Shown here in pieces: positions 42,997-51,621 of a DNA stretch of 54,539 nucleotides. Below the pieces are notes generated by a model that worked only from the letters and a program-made list of their open reading frames with translations, made no database searches and was not told the DNA's origin. Both the position numbers and the translations under genes were made by a program. Source of the DNA: Methanobacteriota archaeon. GTDB taxonomy: Archaea; Thermoplasmatota; Poseidoniia; Poseidoniales; Thalassarchaeaceae. Positions within the stretch are counted from its first letter, which is position 1, and each line of letters starts with the position of its first letter. The stretch is taken from the NCBI GenBank assembly GCA_014239955.1, contig JAAZXW010000001.1, forward strand, positions 1 to 54,539. The letters run 5' to 3'.

Positions 42997-43662
42997 ATGG
43001 CGAGTGTGGGGATTCCAATGTGGAAGCCTGAATTTTTTCTCCATGAGGGTGCCGAGGCCACTGTAACTAGCGGCTCTTGGCTAGGAAAGAAAGCAGTACT
43101 GAAATCCCGTAGAGCAAGAGGTTACAGGCACCCGGATCTCGATCGCAGACTAACGAGGCAAAGACTGGCGGCGGAGGTGAGGATCTTATCCCGACTTTCT
43201 TCAACTGGATTCCCTTCTCCGAAACTCTTGTTCCTAGATCAGCGAAAATCATCCATGCTCTTGTCTAGGATCGAAGGAAGGACTCTTCACGACTTGCTCA
43301 AGTCCGATGATGCTTCCGGAGACGAGCTTCTCTCTCTCGGCGGTTTAATTCGAAGACTCCATGAGATTGGAATCTCGCATGGCGACCTGACTACGAACAA
43401 TGTCATGGTAACTACTTCCGGGGCACTTCACCTCATTGACTTTGGGCTGTCTAGAATTTCGCCGGAATTGGAGCACATGGGTCTCGACCTCCAGGTACTG
43501 AGGGAGTGTCTGGGAGCAAGTCATTCGACCATCCCTGACGCTATTGACAAGGTCTGCGAAGGGTACCTAGATGCTGAGGTGCCCAACAATGGTTCTGAGA
43601 CTGCGGAAAATGTAGTGGGCAGATTCAGAAAGATAGCAGGAAGAGTCAGATATCACGGTTAG
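42997..43662 (+). CDS. bud32: KEOPS complex serine/threonine kinase/ATPase Bud32
   Basis: A 221-residue PIWI-like minimal kinase. The Gly-loop is replaced by HEGAEATVTSG, then KAVLKSRRARGYRHPDLDRRLTRQRL (key residues K, R, YRHP, LD), the catalytic loop HGDLTTNNVMV and the metal-binding LIDFGLS. These are the hallmarks of Bud32/PRPK, which powers the t6A37 tRNA modification complex with Kae1. It stands as a single-domain gene and is not fused to Kae1; Kae1 is not in the window. It is followed after 10 bases by rdgB, a neighbour often seen in archaea. A start at ATG 43018 is also possible. Confidence 0.93.
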   Translation: MASVGIPMWKPEFFLHEGAEATVTSGSWLGKKAVLKSRRARGYRHPDLDRRLTRQRLAAEVRILSRLSSTGFPSPKLLFLDQRKSSMLLSRIEGRTLHDLLKSDDASGDELLSLGGLIRRLHEIGISHGDLTTNNVMVTTSGALHLIDFGLSRISPELEHMGLDLQVLRECLGASHSTIPDAIDKVCEGYLDAEVPNNGSETAENVVGRFRKIAGRVRYHG

Positions 43663-43672
43663 GGTTGACAAT

Positions 43673-44266
43673 ATGCGCATTCTATTCGCTACCGGTAACG
43701 AACACAAGATTTCAGAGGCAGCTGCAATACTTGCTCCTCTGGGGCATGAAGTGGAGCCATTGTTGATCCAAGGAAAGCCTCCGGATTTCATCGAGCCCCA
43801 GGCCGAAGGAATAGTGGAAGTGGCACTTTCAAAGATTGAGCAGGCGAGGGAGTTGGTGATGGGGACGAAACTAGAGGATTCGATCATCCTGGTCGAGGAT
43901 TCAGGACTTTTCATAGACGCTCTTGGGGGGTTTCCGGGACCCTATTCCTCATATGTCGAGAGTACTATCGGCCTGTCTGGAATTCTTCAGTTAATGTCAG
44001 CAGAGTCCGAAAGGGGGGCAGAGTTCAGAGCCATTACAGCAATCTCCATTGAAGGAAATACTGTTACAGCAACTGGAATCTGCAGAGGTAAGATCTCCGA
44101 ACAATTTTCAGGAGACATGGGTTTTGGATACGATCCAATTTTCATCCCAGAGGATGGTGATGGAAGAACGTGTGGAGAGATGTCTTCTTTCGATAAATCA
44201 TCCATCTCACATAGGGGTAGGGCTCTGAAGGCGGTCTCAGAACTACTTAATCCCCCGTCAAAGTGA
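43673..44266 (+). CDS. rdgB: XTP/dITP pyrophosphatase (RdgB/HAM1)
   Basis: House-cleaning nucleotidase that removes ITP, dITP and XTP from the pool. The N-terminus ILFATGNEHKISEAAAIL has the TGN..K substrate motif, VEDSGLFIDALGGFPGPYSSY holds the catalytic Asp and the conserved GFPG-x-YS, and FGYDPIFIPED and SHRGRALKA close the active site. 197 residues, normal length. Its stop TGA overlaps the GTG start of the next gene (GTGA), so translation of the two is probably coupled. Confidence 0.95.
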   Translation: MRILFATGNEHKISEAAAILAPLGHEVEPLLIQGKPPDFIEPQAEGIVEVALSKIEQARELVMGTKLEDSIILVEDSGLFIDALGGFPGPYSSYVESTIGLSGILQLMSAESERGAEFRAITAISIEGNTVTATGICRGKISEQFSGDMGFGYDPIFIPEDGDGRTCGEMSSFDKSSISHRGRALKAVSELLNPPSK

Positions 44267-45192
44267 ATAGAAGAACTCCTCCGTGCCGCACTAGAATGGT
44301 TACGGCAACTAGACTCCTTCTGATCATAATGAGCATTGTTTCAATACCCATTTATCTCGTTTTTATTGTCCCGGAGGGACTGATTATGCAGGCCGCAGGG
44401 GCCGTTTTGATTCTGCTAATGGTCTCAACGATTCTTTTCACTGGGAGGGGACCAATCCCTCTATCCAAGAAAAACTCCCCAGTTTTCATCGATCAAGAGT
44501 CGGATTTTGGAGATATAGAACTCCCACCCCCGGTTCACTCTGAGGAGAGCATTTCAGAGGTTCGCGACTCAAAGATTCGAAGGAGTAGGGGCAGGAAGAA
44601 ATTCTCAGATCCTCCTGAACCAGTGATTCCCGATACTCTTCCAATCCAATCTCCTGGTATTTCACTCGATTCCATTCAAATCCCAATCGTACCCGATGAA
44701 GATGTTGAAGGGATGGCCAGAGTCCACATCGCTAAATCTGACCCAGAGCTCCAAGCCGAAGCCGAGGTCGACCAGTACCTCGCCCAGCAGAGAGGGAGGA
44801 GGGAAGTCTTCAGAGAGAGGCTACATCGTGAAAGGCGGCTAGAAATGTCCAAGCGAGTAGCCGATGAAGTCAGAAAGTGGACTCATGTTGAGGAGGGGGA
44901 GGATCTTTCCACGCTCACAAGTATCCCGGGTCATGGTTTAGCGGTCTTTTACGAGCCAGAGGAACCAGACCCATCCATACCTCAGGGAATTTCTTATGTG
45001 AGGATTGACGATGAGAGGGTTCTGAAGGCCAGGGTTTCGTTGGACGTCCCTAGGTCTGTCGAAACCTCTTCTGAAGAAGAAATGATTGAAGCACCAGCAG
45101 TTGATTCGATTCCACCACTCCCTACTTCTGGGATGCCTATGCCACCTCTTCCCTTGCCAGACCTTCCTCCCCCTATTGAGCCCGAAGACTAG
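44263..45192 (+). CDS. Membrane protein with two N-terminal helices and acidic, Pro-rich cytoplasmic tail
   Basis: Not recognised. It starts at GTG 44263, overlapping the rdgB stop by 4 bases (an ATG at 44296 is an alternative that would fall just before the first helix). Two hydrophobic segments follow each other (RLLLIIMSIVSIPIYLVFIV and IMQAAGAVLILLMVSTILF), followed by about 240 hydrophilic residues. These contain a basic patch (KIRRSRGRKKF), a strongly charged helix (residues about 165-200, EVDQYLAQQRGRREVFRERL) likely to be coiled coil, and a Pro-rich C-terminus (PPLPTSGMPMPPLPLPDLPP). The Pro-rich tail may bind other proteins. No function is assigned. Confidence 0.65.
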   Translation: MNRRTPPCRTRMVTATRLLLIIMSIVSIPIYLVFIVPEGLIMQAAGAVLILLMVSTILFTGRGPIPLSKKNSPVFIDQESDFGDIELPPPVHSEESISEVRDSKIRRSRGRKKFSDPPEPVIPDTLPIQSPGISLDSIQIPIVPDEDVEGMARVHIAKSDPELQAEAEVDQYLAQQRGRREVFRERLHRERRLEMSKRVADEVRKWTHVEEGEDLSTLTSIPGHGLAVFYEPEEPDPSIPQGISYVRIDDERVLKARVSLDVPRSVETSSEEEMIEAPAVDSIPPLPTSGMPMPPLPLPDLPPPIEPED

Positions 45193-45233
45193 CTCTGTGA
45201 TACGTTGAAGCGACATGCCTCGCTCGGCATAAC

Positions 45234-46070
45234 ATGACGGACGATGTGTTGACTGTCGAGGACGTCAATGTCGAAGGCTCCAGCCCTGAGGGTGGGGTGA
45301 TTTCGGTTTGGTCACTCAATAGACCCGATAAACTCAATGCGCTAAATGCAGACTCGCACAGGGCAATTAAGGAGGCTGCTGCAAGAGCAAACGCCGACGA
45401 CTCGGTCCGATGTGTGGTCATTCGAGGCTCCCCTCCCATCGAACCAGATGAGGGCAAGAGGCCGAAGCCACCTGCATTCGCAGCGGGGGCGGATATCTCG
45501 GAGTTCGCAGGTAAGGACTCCGATGACGTCCGCCCATTCTTCGAGGATAACGCTTGGGAGGCGGTTTGGGGCATCTCCAAGCCAACTATCGCTATGGTTG
45601 ATGGGTTCGCACTTGGAGGGGGTACTGAGCTAGCCCTCTCCTGTGACATTCGCATTGCATCAGATAGGTCCACATTCGGGCAGCCCGAGATCAATCTTGG
45701 CCTGATTCCAGGTGGTGGCGGTACCCAGAGGCTCTGCAGGCTAATTGGTTATGGCAGAACCATGGAGATTGTCCTCTCGGGAGGGATGGTAAAGGCAGAG
45801 GATGCCCTTAAAATGGGAATTGTCAACAGGATGGTCCCCTCAGAAGATCTAGAATCCGAAACCATGAATCTAGCAGAGGAGATCTCTCGTAAGTCCCCAT
45901 ACACAACAAAGGTCGCAAAGCGCGTAGTCCGAGGCGCGTTGGAACTCCCCTTCTCCGAAGGGATTCTAATGGAACGCTCGGAGTTCGTAGCTTTGTTTGA
46001 CACCGAGGACAAGGAAATTGGTGTTCGATCATTCTTGGAACGGTCTGAAGCAGATTGGGTCGGACGCTAG
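45234..46070 (+). CDS. Enoyl-CoA hydratase / crotonase family enzyme
   Basis: A 278-residue crotonase. Substrate-site motifs: SLNRPDKLNALN, AFAAGADISEFAG (oxyanion hole), GFALGGGTELALSCDIRIAS with the first catalytic Glu and FGQPEINLGLIPGGGGTQRL with the second. Both Glu residues are present, so hydration of trans-2-enoyl-CoA in beta-oxidation is likely. A Pro-rich insertion (residues about 62-75, PPIEPDEGKRPKPP) lies before the oxyanion strand. A short hairpin, ATGCC-TCGCTC-GGCAT, lies immediately before the start. It is on the plus strand, convergent with the kinase-like gene. Confidence 0.92.
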   Translation: MTDDVLTVEDVNVEGSSPEGGVISVWSLNRPDKLNALNADSHRAIKEAAARANADDSVRCVVIRGSPPIEPDEGKRPKPPAFAAGADISEFAGKDSDDVRPFFEDNAWEAVWGISKPTIAMVDGFALGGGTELALSCDIRIASDRSTFGQPEINLGLIPGGGGTQRLCRLIGYGRTMEIVLSGGMVKAEDALKMGIVNRMVPSEDLESETMNLAEEISRKSPYTTKVAKRVVRGALELPFSEGILMERSEFVALFDTEDKEIGVRSFLERSEADWVGR

Positions 46071-46076
46071 ATTCGC

Positions 46077-46661
46077 TCAACTGAGACTATTGGAGATTAT
46101 TCCAACCGCACCGCTTTCCTTTGTAGGGTCGATGAGTAGCCATTCTGACTGCGAACCAGAAACAACCAGATCTTCTTGGATGTCCCTGATTCTATCCAAG
46201 TTGCCCAAGTAATGATCTACTTGTTTCCCATTGTGCTTCTCTCGGTTAGCTATCATCCCCCTGTGCATACTCTCGCTAGTGACGTAGAGCACCACTCCTG
46301 TGGCTATTCCCCCAGCATCGCGCCATTCGTCAATTATCTGCTTGTTTGGGAAATAATGCACTCCCTCGAGAAGCAGGTCACCTCCCTTCTCGAGTGCTCT
46401 TCCGATGACTGCCTGCACTCCTTCGAACACCGCTCCGACGGTCTCCTCCCAGTCCTCAACTGCTGAACCACCAGCCGACTCAAATGAAGATCTGTGTAGT
46501 GATGGCCTTTCCAAAGATGTGAGTTGTGTCCTGAGGACCTCTCTCACCGTATCCGTGGAGGCAACTTTGCTGAACTCGAGGGAAGAAGCAAGTTTTGCAG
46601 ACATGGTCGATTTTCCCACACCGCTAGTTCCCACGATGATTAGGAGTCTTGGGACTACCAT
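46077..46661 (-). CDS. P-loop kinase resembling 2-phosphoglycerate kinase (COG2074 type)
   Basis: A 194-residue P-loop protein: Walker A VGTSGVGKSTMSAKLA, then ASTDTVREVLRTQL (the TD-x-x-RE-x-xR signature), SLHRSSFESAG and LLLEGVHYFPNKQ. These match the catalytic part of 2-phosphoglycerate kinases, which make 2,3-bisphosphoglycerate in methanogens and some other archaea. The usual protein is about 300 residues with an N-terminal ATP-cone domain that is missing here. Substrate is thus uncertain, and a zeta-toxin-like or other small-molecule kinase is possible. It starts 8 bases after the aldehyde dehydrogenase stop on the same strand. Confidence 0.68.
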   Translation of the reverse strand: MVVPRLLIIVGTSGVGKSTMSAKLASSLEFSKVASTDTVREVLRTQLTSLERPSLHRSSFESAGGSAVEDWEETVGAVFEGVQAVIGRALEKGGDLLLEGVHYFPNKQIIDEWRDAGGIATGVVLYVTSESMHRGMIANREKHNGKQVDHYLGNLDRIRDIQEDLVVSGSQSEWLLIDPTKESGAVGIISNSLS

Positions 46662-46669
46662 CGAATCAC

Positions 46670-48088
46670 CTAACGCTGAATTGACTTCGTCTCGAGGAAC
46701 TCTTCCATCCCATGAACTCCCAATTCTCTCCCCAGTCCAGATTTCTTGTAGCCGCCGAAAGGGGCTGAAACATTGAACGCACCGCCGTTGATGCTGACTT
46801 GACCAGTCCTCAACTTTCTAGCGACCTCCATCCCCCTCTCTTCGTCTCCAGACCAAACCCCTCCCGAGAGTCCATATTCTGAGTCGTTGGCTAGTTCGAT
46901 AGCCTCCTCTTCGTTGGAGTATGTGGTTATGCAGAGGACAGGTCCGAAAATCTCCTCTCTGAAGATAGTCATTTCTGAAGTCACATCGGCAAAGACGGTT
47001 GGCTTCACGTAGAAGCCTGAATCCAATCCGTCTGGCATCCCCTCTCCGCCGGCGACTAAAGTGGCACCCTCGTCAATACCTGTTGAGATGTATGTGGAAA
47101 CACTCTCTTGCTGCTTCTTTGAGACTAGCGGCCCGCACTTGCTGGTTCCATCCATTGGATCCCCAACTGTGTAGCGGCCAATCTTGCTTGCGATGATATC
47201 AACTACCTCTTCTCTGGAATCTTCTGGAACCAACAACCTCGTCAGTGCCGAGCACTCTTGCCCGGAGTTGCCGAAGCAGGAGTAGATTGCCGAAGAGGCG
47301 GCGCTTGGGATGTCGGCGTCGTCAAGAATGATGTTCGCACTCTTCCCTCCAAGCTCCAACGTCACCCTCTTCACGCTAGGTGCTGCTAACTCGGACACCC
47401 TGATGCCAGCATTAGTCGAACCAGTGAAGCTAACCATGTCCACTTCGGCATGACTAGCCAGAGTCTCCCCAATTTCCCTGCCATGCCCAGAAATCAGATT
47501 GAAGACTCCCTTCGGAAGGCCAATTTCGTCCAGAATGTCTGCTAGGACAAATGCATTCAGAGGTGCTTCCTTGGAAGGCTTCAGCACCATTGTGCACCCA
47601 GCCGCAATCGCAGGAGCGACCTTTCCAATAATCTGGTGCAGGGGGAAGTTCCACGGAGTGATCATTGCTACTACTCCTATTGCCTCCTTCACTACGATTG
47701 AGTTCCTGACCTCCTCCTCCCAGACATAACCGTCGAGAATCTTGGCATATGACCTTGAGACTACCCTGGGAGTCCCGACCATCGCCATACGGGAGTACTC
47801 AATCGGAGTTCCTACCTCTGAGGTGATTAATTCGGCTATTTCTTCCCCCCTGTCCTTTATCGCCGAGGAAAGCAGATTGAGGTAATTTGATCTCTCCTCC
47901 ACCGTTGATGCGGACCAATTAGTGAAGGCAGCCCTTGCGGCTTCTACAGCAGCGTTTGCATCTGACTCGTTGCCTACTGGGACCGAGCCAATGATTTGTT
48001 CCGTAGCCGGATTGACCACTTCAATGGTGCCTTCGCCATTCGGTTCGATCCAAGATCCATTGATGTAGAGGTGCTGGCGTTCGTGCAT
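46670..48088 (-). CDS. NAD(P)-dependent aldehyde dehydrogenase
   Basis: A 472-residue ALDH superfamily enzyme oxidising an aldehyde to its acid. Motifs in order: MITPWNFPLHQIIGKVAPAI, KPSKEAPLNA, VSFTGSTNAG (cofactor binding), LELGGKSANII with the general-base Glu, GNSGQECSALTRLLV with the nucleophile Cys and EEIFGPVLCI. The N-terminus HLYINGSWI is typical of betaine/succinate-semialdehyde/aldehyde dehydrogenase types. Substrate is unknown; with the flanking crotonases, an aldehyde from amino acid or acyl breakdown is likely. It is divergent from the second crotonase across 69 bases. Confidence 0.93.
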   Translation of the reverse strand: MHERQHLYINGSWIEPNGEGTIEVVNPATEQIIGSVPVGNESDANAAVEAARAAFTNWSASTVEERSNYLNLLSSAIKDRGEEIAELITSEVGTPIEYSRMAMVGTPRVVSRSYAKILDGYVWEEEVRNSIVVKEAIGVVAMITPWNFPLHQIIGKVAPAIAAGCTMVLKPSKEAPLNAFVLADILDEIGLPKGVFNLISGHGREIGETLASHAEVDMVSFTGSTNAGIRVSELAAPSVKRVTLELGGKSANIILDDADIPSAASSAIYSCFGNSGQECSALTRLLVPEDSREEVVDIIASKIGRYTVGDPMDGTSKCGPLVSKKQQESVSTYISTGIDEGATLVAGGEGMPDGLDSGFYVKPTVFADVTSEMTIFREEIFGPVLCITTYSNEEEAIELANDSEYGLSGGVWSGDEERGMEVARKLRTGQVSINGGAFNVSAPFGGYKKSGLGRELGVHGMEEFLETKSIQR

Positions 48089-48157
48089 GTCTTACCCAAA
48101 CTGCGTCATCTTATGATATTCATGCAAATTCAATAGAGTGTGCCCTGCCCGAGTGCC

Positions 48158-48955
48158 ATGCCAGTTTCTACCGACATGCTGGAGGGAGGGGTTGGGTTGG
48201 TAACACTGTCTCCCGATGCTTCCTCAGACACATTTGCTCCGGCCAACTTTGAGTCCCTCCTTTCATCATTAGATGAACTCATGATCGACCTATCATGCAG
48301 ATCAGTGGTGATTACCGGTTCAGGGCGTTTTTTCTCTGCGGGGGGTAACATTGACGATTTCTCCAATGGAATCGAGACCGGAGAGATTGGAGACAGAGTC
48401 CAAGAGATGACTGACAAACTGCATCCTCTGCTATTGAGAATGAGAACCTCGGAGACAGTCTTCGTTTGCGCAATAAACGGATCGGTTGCTGGTGGTGGAT
48501 TCGGCTTAGCTTTGGCCTCCGACTACCGGATCTGTATACCCCGGGCAAAGCTAGCCTCCGCGTTCTTCCGTCTCGGACTTTCTCCTGATGGGGGGATGAC
48601 TTGGTTGCTTCCGCGTTTGGTCGGCAATCAGGTGGCAAAGAGATTCCTCTTCAACTCGGAGGTTTGGTCCGGTGAAAAGGCACTGGAGGTGGGTGCCGTG
48701 GATGAAATAGTGGACGAAAGCCTCCTCGTCGATAGGGCCTTGGAAGTCGCCAGAGAATGGGGGAAGTGGTCAGTAAACAGCAGAAGGGGTACGAAGCAGT
48801 TGCTTGATGCATCCACTTCGACATTCTTCGAAACACAGCTCCAGTTCGAGCAGTCCCTCATGGTCGCCTCTTCCAAGACCGCCGACTTCGCAGAAGGCGT
48901 CAGATCCTTCAAGGAAAAGAGGGAACCTTCGTTTGGAGCCAAAGAGGAGGAGTAG
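48158..48955 (+). CDS. Crotonase superfamily enzyme (enoyl-CoA isomerase-like)
   Basis: A 265-residue crotonase from ATG 48158; a GTG at 48140 is possible. The oxyanion site is RFFSAGGNIDDFS, and the second block is GSVAGGGFGLALASDYRIC followed by GLSPDGGMTWLLPRLVG. The Glu of hydratases is replaced in both positions (Gly and Asp), and the Asp in GLSPDGG matches PaaG-type isomerases and delta3,delta2-enoyl-CoA isomerases. It is therefore unlikely to be a standard hydratase. It complements the hydratase-like gene at 45234. The stop is followed after one base by sixA. Confidence 0.85.
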   Translation: MPVSTDMLEGGVGLVTLSPDASSDTFAPANFESLLSSLDELMIDLSCRSVVITGSGRFFSAGGNIDDFSNGIETGEIGDRVQEMTDKLHPLLLRMRTSETVFVCAINGSVAGGGFGLALASDYRICIPRAKLASAFFRLGLSPDGGMTWLLPRLVGNQVAKRFLFNSEVWSGEKALEVGAVDEIVDESLLVDRALEVAREWGKWSVNSRRGTKQLLDASTSTFFETQLQFEQSLMVASSKTADFAEGVRSFKEKREPSFGAKEEE

Positions 48956-48956
48956 A

Positions 48957-49418
48957 TTGCCCCGAAGGCTCATTGTAATGCGTCATGCCAAGAGTAGCTG
49001 GAAAGAGTCCGGTCTCGATGACCATGATCGCCCATTGAACAAGAGGGGATCCAGAGATGCTCCAAGAATGGCCGATTCCATCCATGAAAGGGCATGGTCT
49101 CCCGATTTGATACTTGTCAGCAGTTCGAAAAGGACGCTTCAGACCCTTTCGGGGATGTCTCACAGGTTTGGCCGAGTACCATCCCAGATCAGACCCGGAA
49201 TCTACCATGCCACCGTAAATGACCTCTTGCTAGAGCTAGAGGATATGGTTCAAGAAGGAACGACAATGATACTAGGGCACAACCCTGGATCGGAGATTCT
49301 GGTCAACAATCTTTCTGGAGAGTGGCATTCGATGCCAACTGCGACTGCAGTTCTATTAGCCGAATCGAGAGGTAATTGGGTAGTCAAGGAAGTCATTCGG
49401 CCCAAGGAGATTCAGTAG
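48957..49418 (+). CDS. sixA: Phosphohistidine phosphatase SixA-like
   Basis: A 153-residue histidine phosphatase (phosphoglycerate-mutase fold). I chose TTG 48957, one base after the previous stop, because LPRRLIVMRHAKSSWKE is the classic SixA N-terminus (RHAKS); the first ATG (48978) would cut the first strand. A GAGGAGGAG tract gives a strong ribosome site. DDHDRPLNKRG, LILVSSSKRTLQT, the conserved ELEDMVQEGTTMILGHNPG with the second His and the central acid follow. It removes phosphate from His of phosphotransfer proteins in bacteria; the archaeal target is unknown. The stop TAG abuts the PI-PLC-like gene stop. Confidence 0.88.
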   Translation: MPRRLIVMRHAKSSWKESGLDDHDRPLNKRGSRDAPRMADSIHERAWSPDLILVSSSKRTLQTLSGMSHRFGRVPSQIRPGIYHATVNDLLLELEDMVQEGTTMILGHNPGSEILVNNLSGEWHSMPTATAVLLAESRGNWVVKEVIRPKEIQ

Positions 49419-50699
49419 TCAGGGGTGCGCTGGGACCTCTTCCGACCAGTGTGACATCTTGTTGAGGGTGATTGTTACGTTAGTCACCTCACCTTCTTCC
49501 CAGTAATCAACAGCAATGAAGGTCGGCCTATTGTCCATCTCTCCCCAACACTCCAGGGTTCTGTTGAGCAGGGTCTCATATTCGTTCACCTCATTTGCCA
49601 ATACAGGGTCAGGGAGCCCATATATGCTAGCCAGCCAGTTATTCAGGTGCCAAACTGGTTGCGAGCCATCTCCTCGATGCACTGTGCAAGACATCTCCTC
49701 CTCACTGCCTTCGGCATAGTTGGTAGTCCAACCGAACATCCCAAAGTCGTGCAGCCAGGGGTAGTCATCGTTCTGCGATTGTTCCCAGAAGACGACCAGG
49801 TCCTTTCCATCAAGCACCATGTCCCCCAAGCTTGGCCATTCCTCACCTAGGGTATGGGTGTAAATCCGATTAGCCATTCCAGTCTCGTTGAATAGGAACT
49901 GCAGGTGAGATGCTGGGACGTAGTTTTCAATTAGGAGGGTGACAACATCTCCACTGGAGTTGTTCATCAGGGAATTCAGGAGATCCAGCCATTGGAACGC
50001 ATTTACCTCGCCGAAATTACAGGGATGGAAGAACTGGCCAGTACTGTGGCAGAACCTCACGTCCTCAGCAGATGTATTGTCGTAGTTCCTGTGATGCGAG
50101 TCTACCATGAATGCTCTGATGCCGTCATCCCACTGTCGCTGAAGTCCAGTGTAGTGATTCACCCCAACAAGAATCTGGTCCTCCAACGTCGAGTACGCGT
50201 TGTGGGTCTCTGCAAAGGTGAAGTCATCATAGGTCCTGAGACAGAATACAGAGATTCCATGGCATGTCATGAAATCCTCGGAATCCATCGGGTCGAAACC
50301 CCTTTCCAACTCCCATTCGTTTGGAAGGCCATCCCCGTCGGCATCATCGTCCCACTCGTCGCATATCATGTCTCCATCCAGATCCTCGGGGATAGAATAA
50401 CTGTCAAGCGAATCGGTGCCACATTCCACCTCGGCATCATCGGTCCAGGAATCCCCATCGTCGTCTTCATCCAATATGTCGCAAACTGAATCCCCATCGG
50501 TGTCTGTTGGGATGTCATCGCCATTATTGGGGTCGGAAGTGCAGTTCAACTCCACGGAATTTTCCCATCCGTCTCCATCGACGTCATTATCCTCGGAATC
50601 TCTAATCCCATCTCCATCCATGTCGGGAGGAGATTTCTCCATGCAACCCGAAGTAATGAGTAGAGCGCACAATAATAGCGAACCAAGTTTTTCATGCAT
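49419..50699 (-). CDS. Secreted lipoprotein with Ca-binding TSP3-like repeats and PI-PLC-like domain
   Basis: A 426-residue protein, start ATG 50699. The signal peptide ends with a lipobox-like LITSGC, so the Cys is probably lipid-anchored. Residues about 25-145 are thrombospondin-type-3 repeats (DMDGDGIRDSEDND, DVDGDGWEN, DTDGDSVCD, DLDGDMICDE, DADGDGLPNEWE) that bind calcium. The following domain matches the PI-PLC X/phosphodiesterase TIM barrel: FAETHNAYS (first His), DGIRAFMVDSHH (with the conserved D-x-R), GDVVTLLIENYV and FIAVDYWE. Catalysis would cleave a glycerophospho(inositol) head group at the cell surface. No second His of the PI-PLC pair was assigned. It follows ppk2 on the same strand, 35 bases after the ppk2 stop. 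Confidence 0.78.
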   Translation of the reverse strand: MHEKLGSLLLCALLITSGCMEKSPPDMDGDGIRDSEDNDVDGDGWENSVELNCTSDPNNGDDIPTDTDGDSVCDILDEDDDGDSWTDDAEVECGTDSLDSYSIPEDLDGDMICDEWDDDADGDGLPNEWELERGFDPMDSEDFMTCHGISVFCLRTYDDFTFAETHNAYSTLEDQILVGVNHYTGLQRQWDDGIRAFMVDSHHRNYDNTSAEDVRFCHSTGQFFHPCNFGEVNAFQWLDLLNSLMNNSSGDVVTLLIENYVPASHLQFLFNETGMANRIYTHTLGEEWPSLGDMVLDGKDLVVFWEQSQNDDYPWLHDFGMFGWTTNYAEGSEEEMSCTVHRGDGSQPVWHLNNWLASIYGLPDPVLANEVNEYETLLNRTLECWGEMDNRPTFIAVDYWEEGEVTNVTITLNKMSHWSEEVPAHP

Positions 50700-50734
50700 C
50701 GTCCCAGCTCTGCGTTTCGATACACCTAGAGATT

Positions 50735-51553
50735 TCAATCCATTACCGTCTCGTGATGGTTCGGAACGAAGGTCTGCTCCGTCATCGGTGGCCTGACATA
50801 CCCTCTAGCATTCTTCCGATTTGGGAGCTCAATTGGCTCAGGAGTAAGGTCCTCGTATTCAATCATTGAGAGAAAGTGACTGATGCAATTCAAGTGCGCA
50901 TGCCTCTTGATATCGGAGTTTACCACGAACCATGGAGACTGCTTGGTGTCCGTATGAGCGAACATCACGTCCTTCGCCTCGGAGTAGTCTTCCCAACGGG
51001 TAAGCGACTCTAGGTCCATTGGACTTAGCTTCCACCTCTTGTGCGGTTCGGCTAGTCTTGCCTTGAAGCGATTCAATTGCTCGTCATCGGAGACCGAGAA
51101 CCAGTACTTGATCAGTATCGTCCCTGATCTCATCAGCATCCTCTCGAACATAGGGCAGGATCTCATGAACTCGTCATATTCGTCCTCATCACAGAACCCC
51201 ATCACCCTCTCGACCCCTGACCTGTTGTACCAACTCCTGTCGAACATCACTATCTCTCCGGCCGCGGGAAGATGGTTGACGTACCTTTGGAAGTACCACT
51301 CGGTCTTCTGTCTCTCTGTCGGTGCAGGAAGAGCGGCGACTCTCACAACCCTTGGATTGAGGTACTGCGAGATCCTCTTGATCACGCCTCCCTTGCCAGC
51401 AGCATCCCTGCCTTCGAAGACAACAACGACCTTCAGCCCCTTTGCCTTCACCCACTCCTGCAGCTTGATCAACTCAAGCTGGAGTCTGAACAACTCCGCA
51501 CTGTACTTCTTCTTGCCAATCCTCTCGATTTTCTCGCTCCCCTTGTCGCCCAT
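50735..51553 (-). CDS. ppk2: Polyphosphate kinase 2
   Basis: A 272-residue PPK2 class I-type enzyme that transfers phosphate from polyphosphate to nucleoside diphosphate (or the reverse). Walker A is VVVFEGRDAAGKGGVIKR (residues about 42-60) and Walker B IVMFDRSWYNRSGVER; the lid contains RFKARLAEPHKRWKLSP. The C-terminal VNSDIKRHAHLNCISHFL is also typical. Usual length. The start is ATG 51553. It is a bacterial-type family, found in some archaea. The next gene on the same strand is the lipoprotein; the TPI gene is 68 bases upstream. Confidence 0.94.
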   Translation of the reverse strand: MGDKGSEKIERIGKKKYSAELFRLQLELIKLQEWVKAKGLKVVVVFEGRDAAGKGGVIKRISQYLNPRVVRVAALPAPTERQKTEWYFQRYVNHLPAAGEIVMFDRSWYNRSGVERVMGFCDEDEYDEFMRSCPMFERMLMRSGTILIKYWFSVSDDEQLNRFKARLAEPHKRWKLSPMDLESLTRWEDYSEAKDVMFAHTDTKQSPWFVVNSDIKRHAHLNCISHFLSMIEYEDLTPEPIELPNRKNARGYVRPPMTEQTFVPNHHETVMD

Positions 51554-51621
51554 TGCAATCAGCCTTCCATGACCGTCTGTGACAAAAGCCCTCTGGTCAT
51601 AATTTTCCAGAAATCACACGC

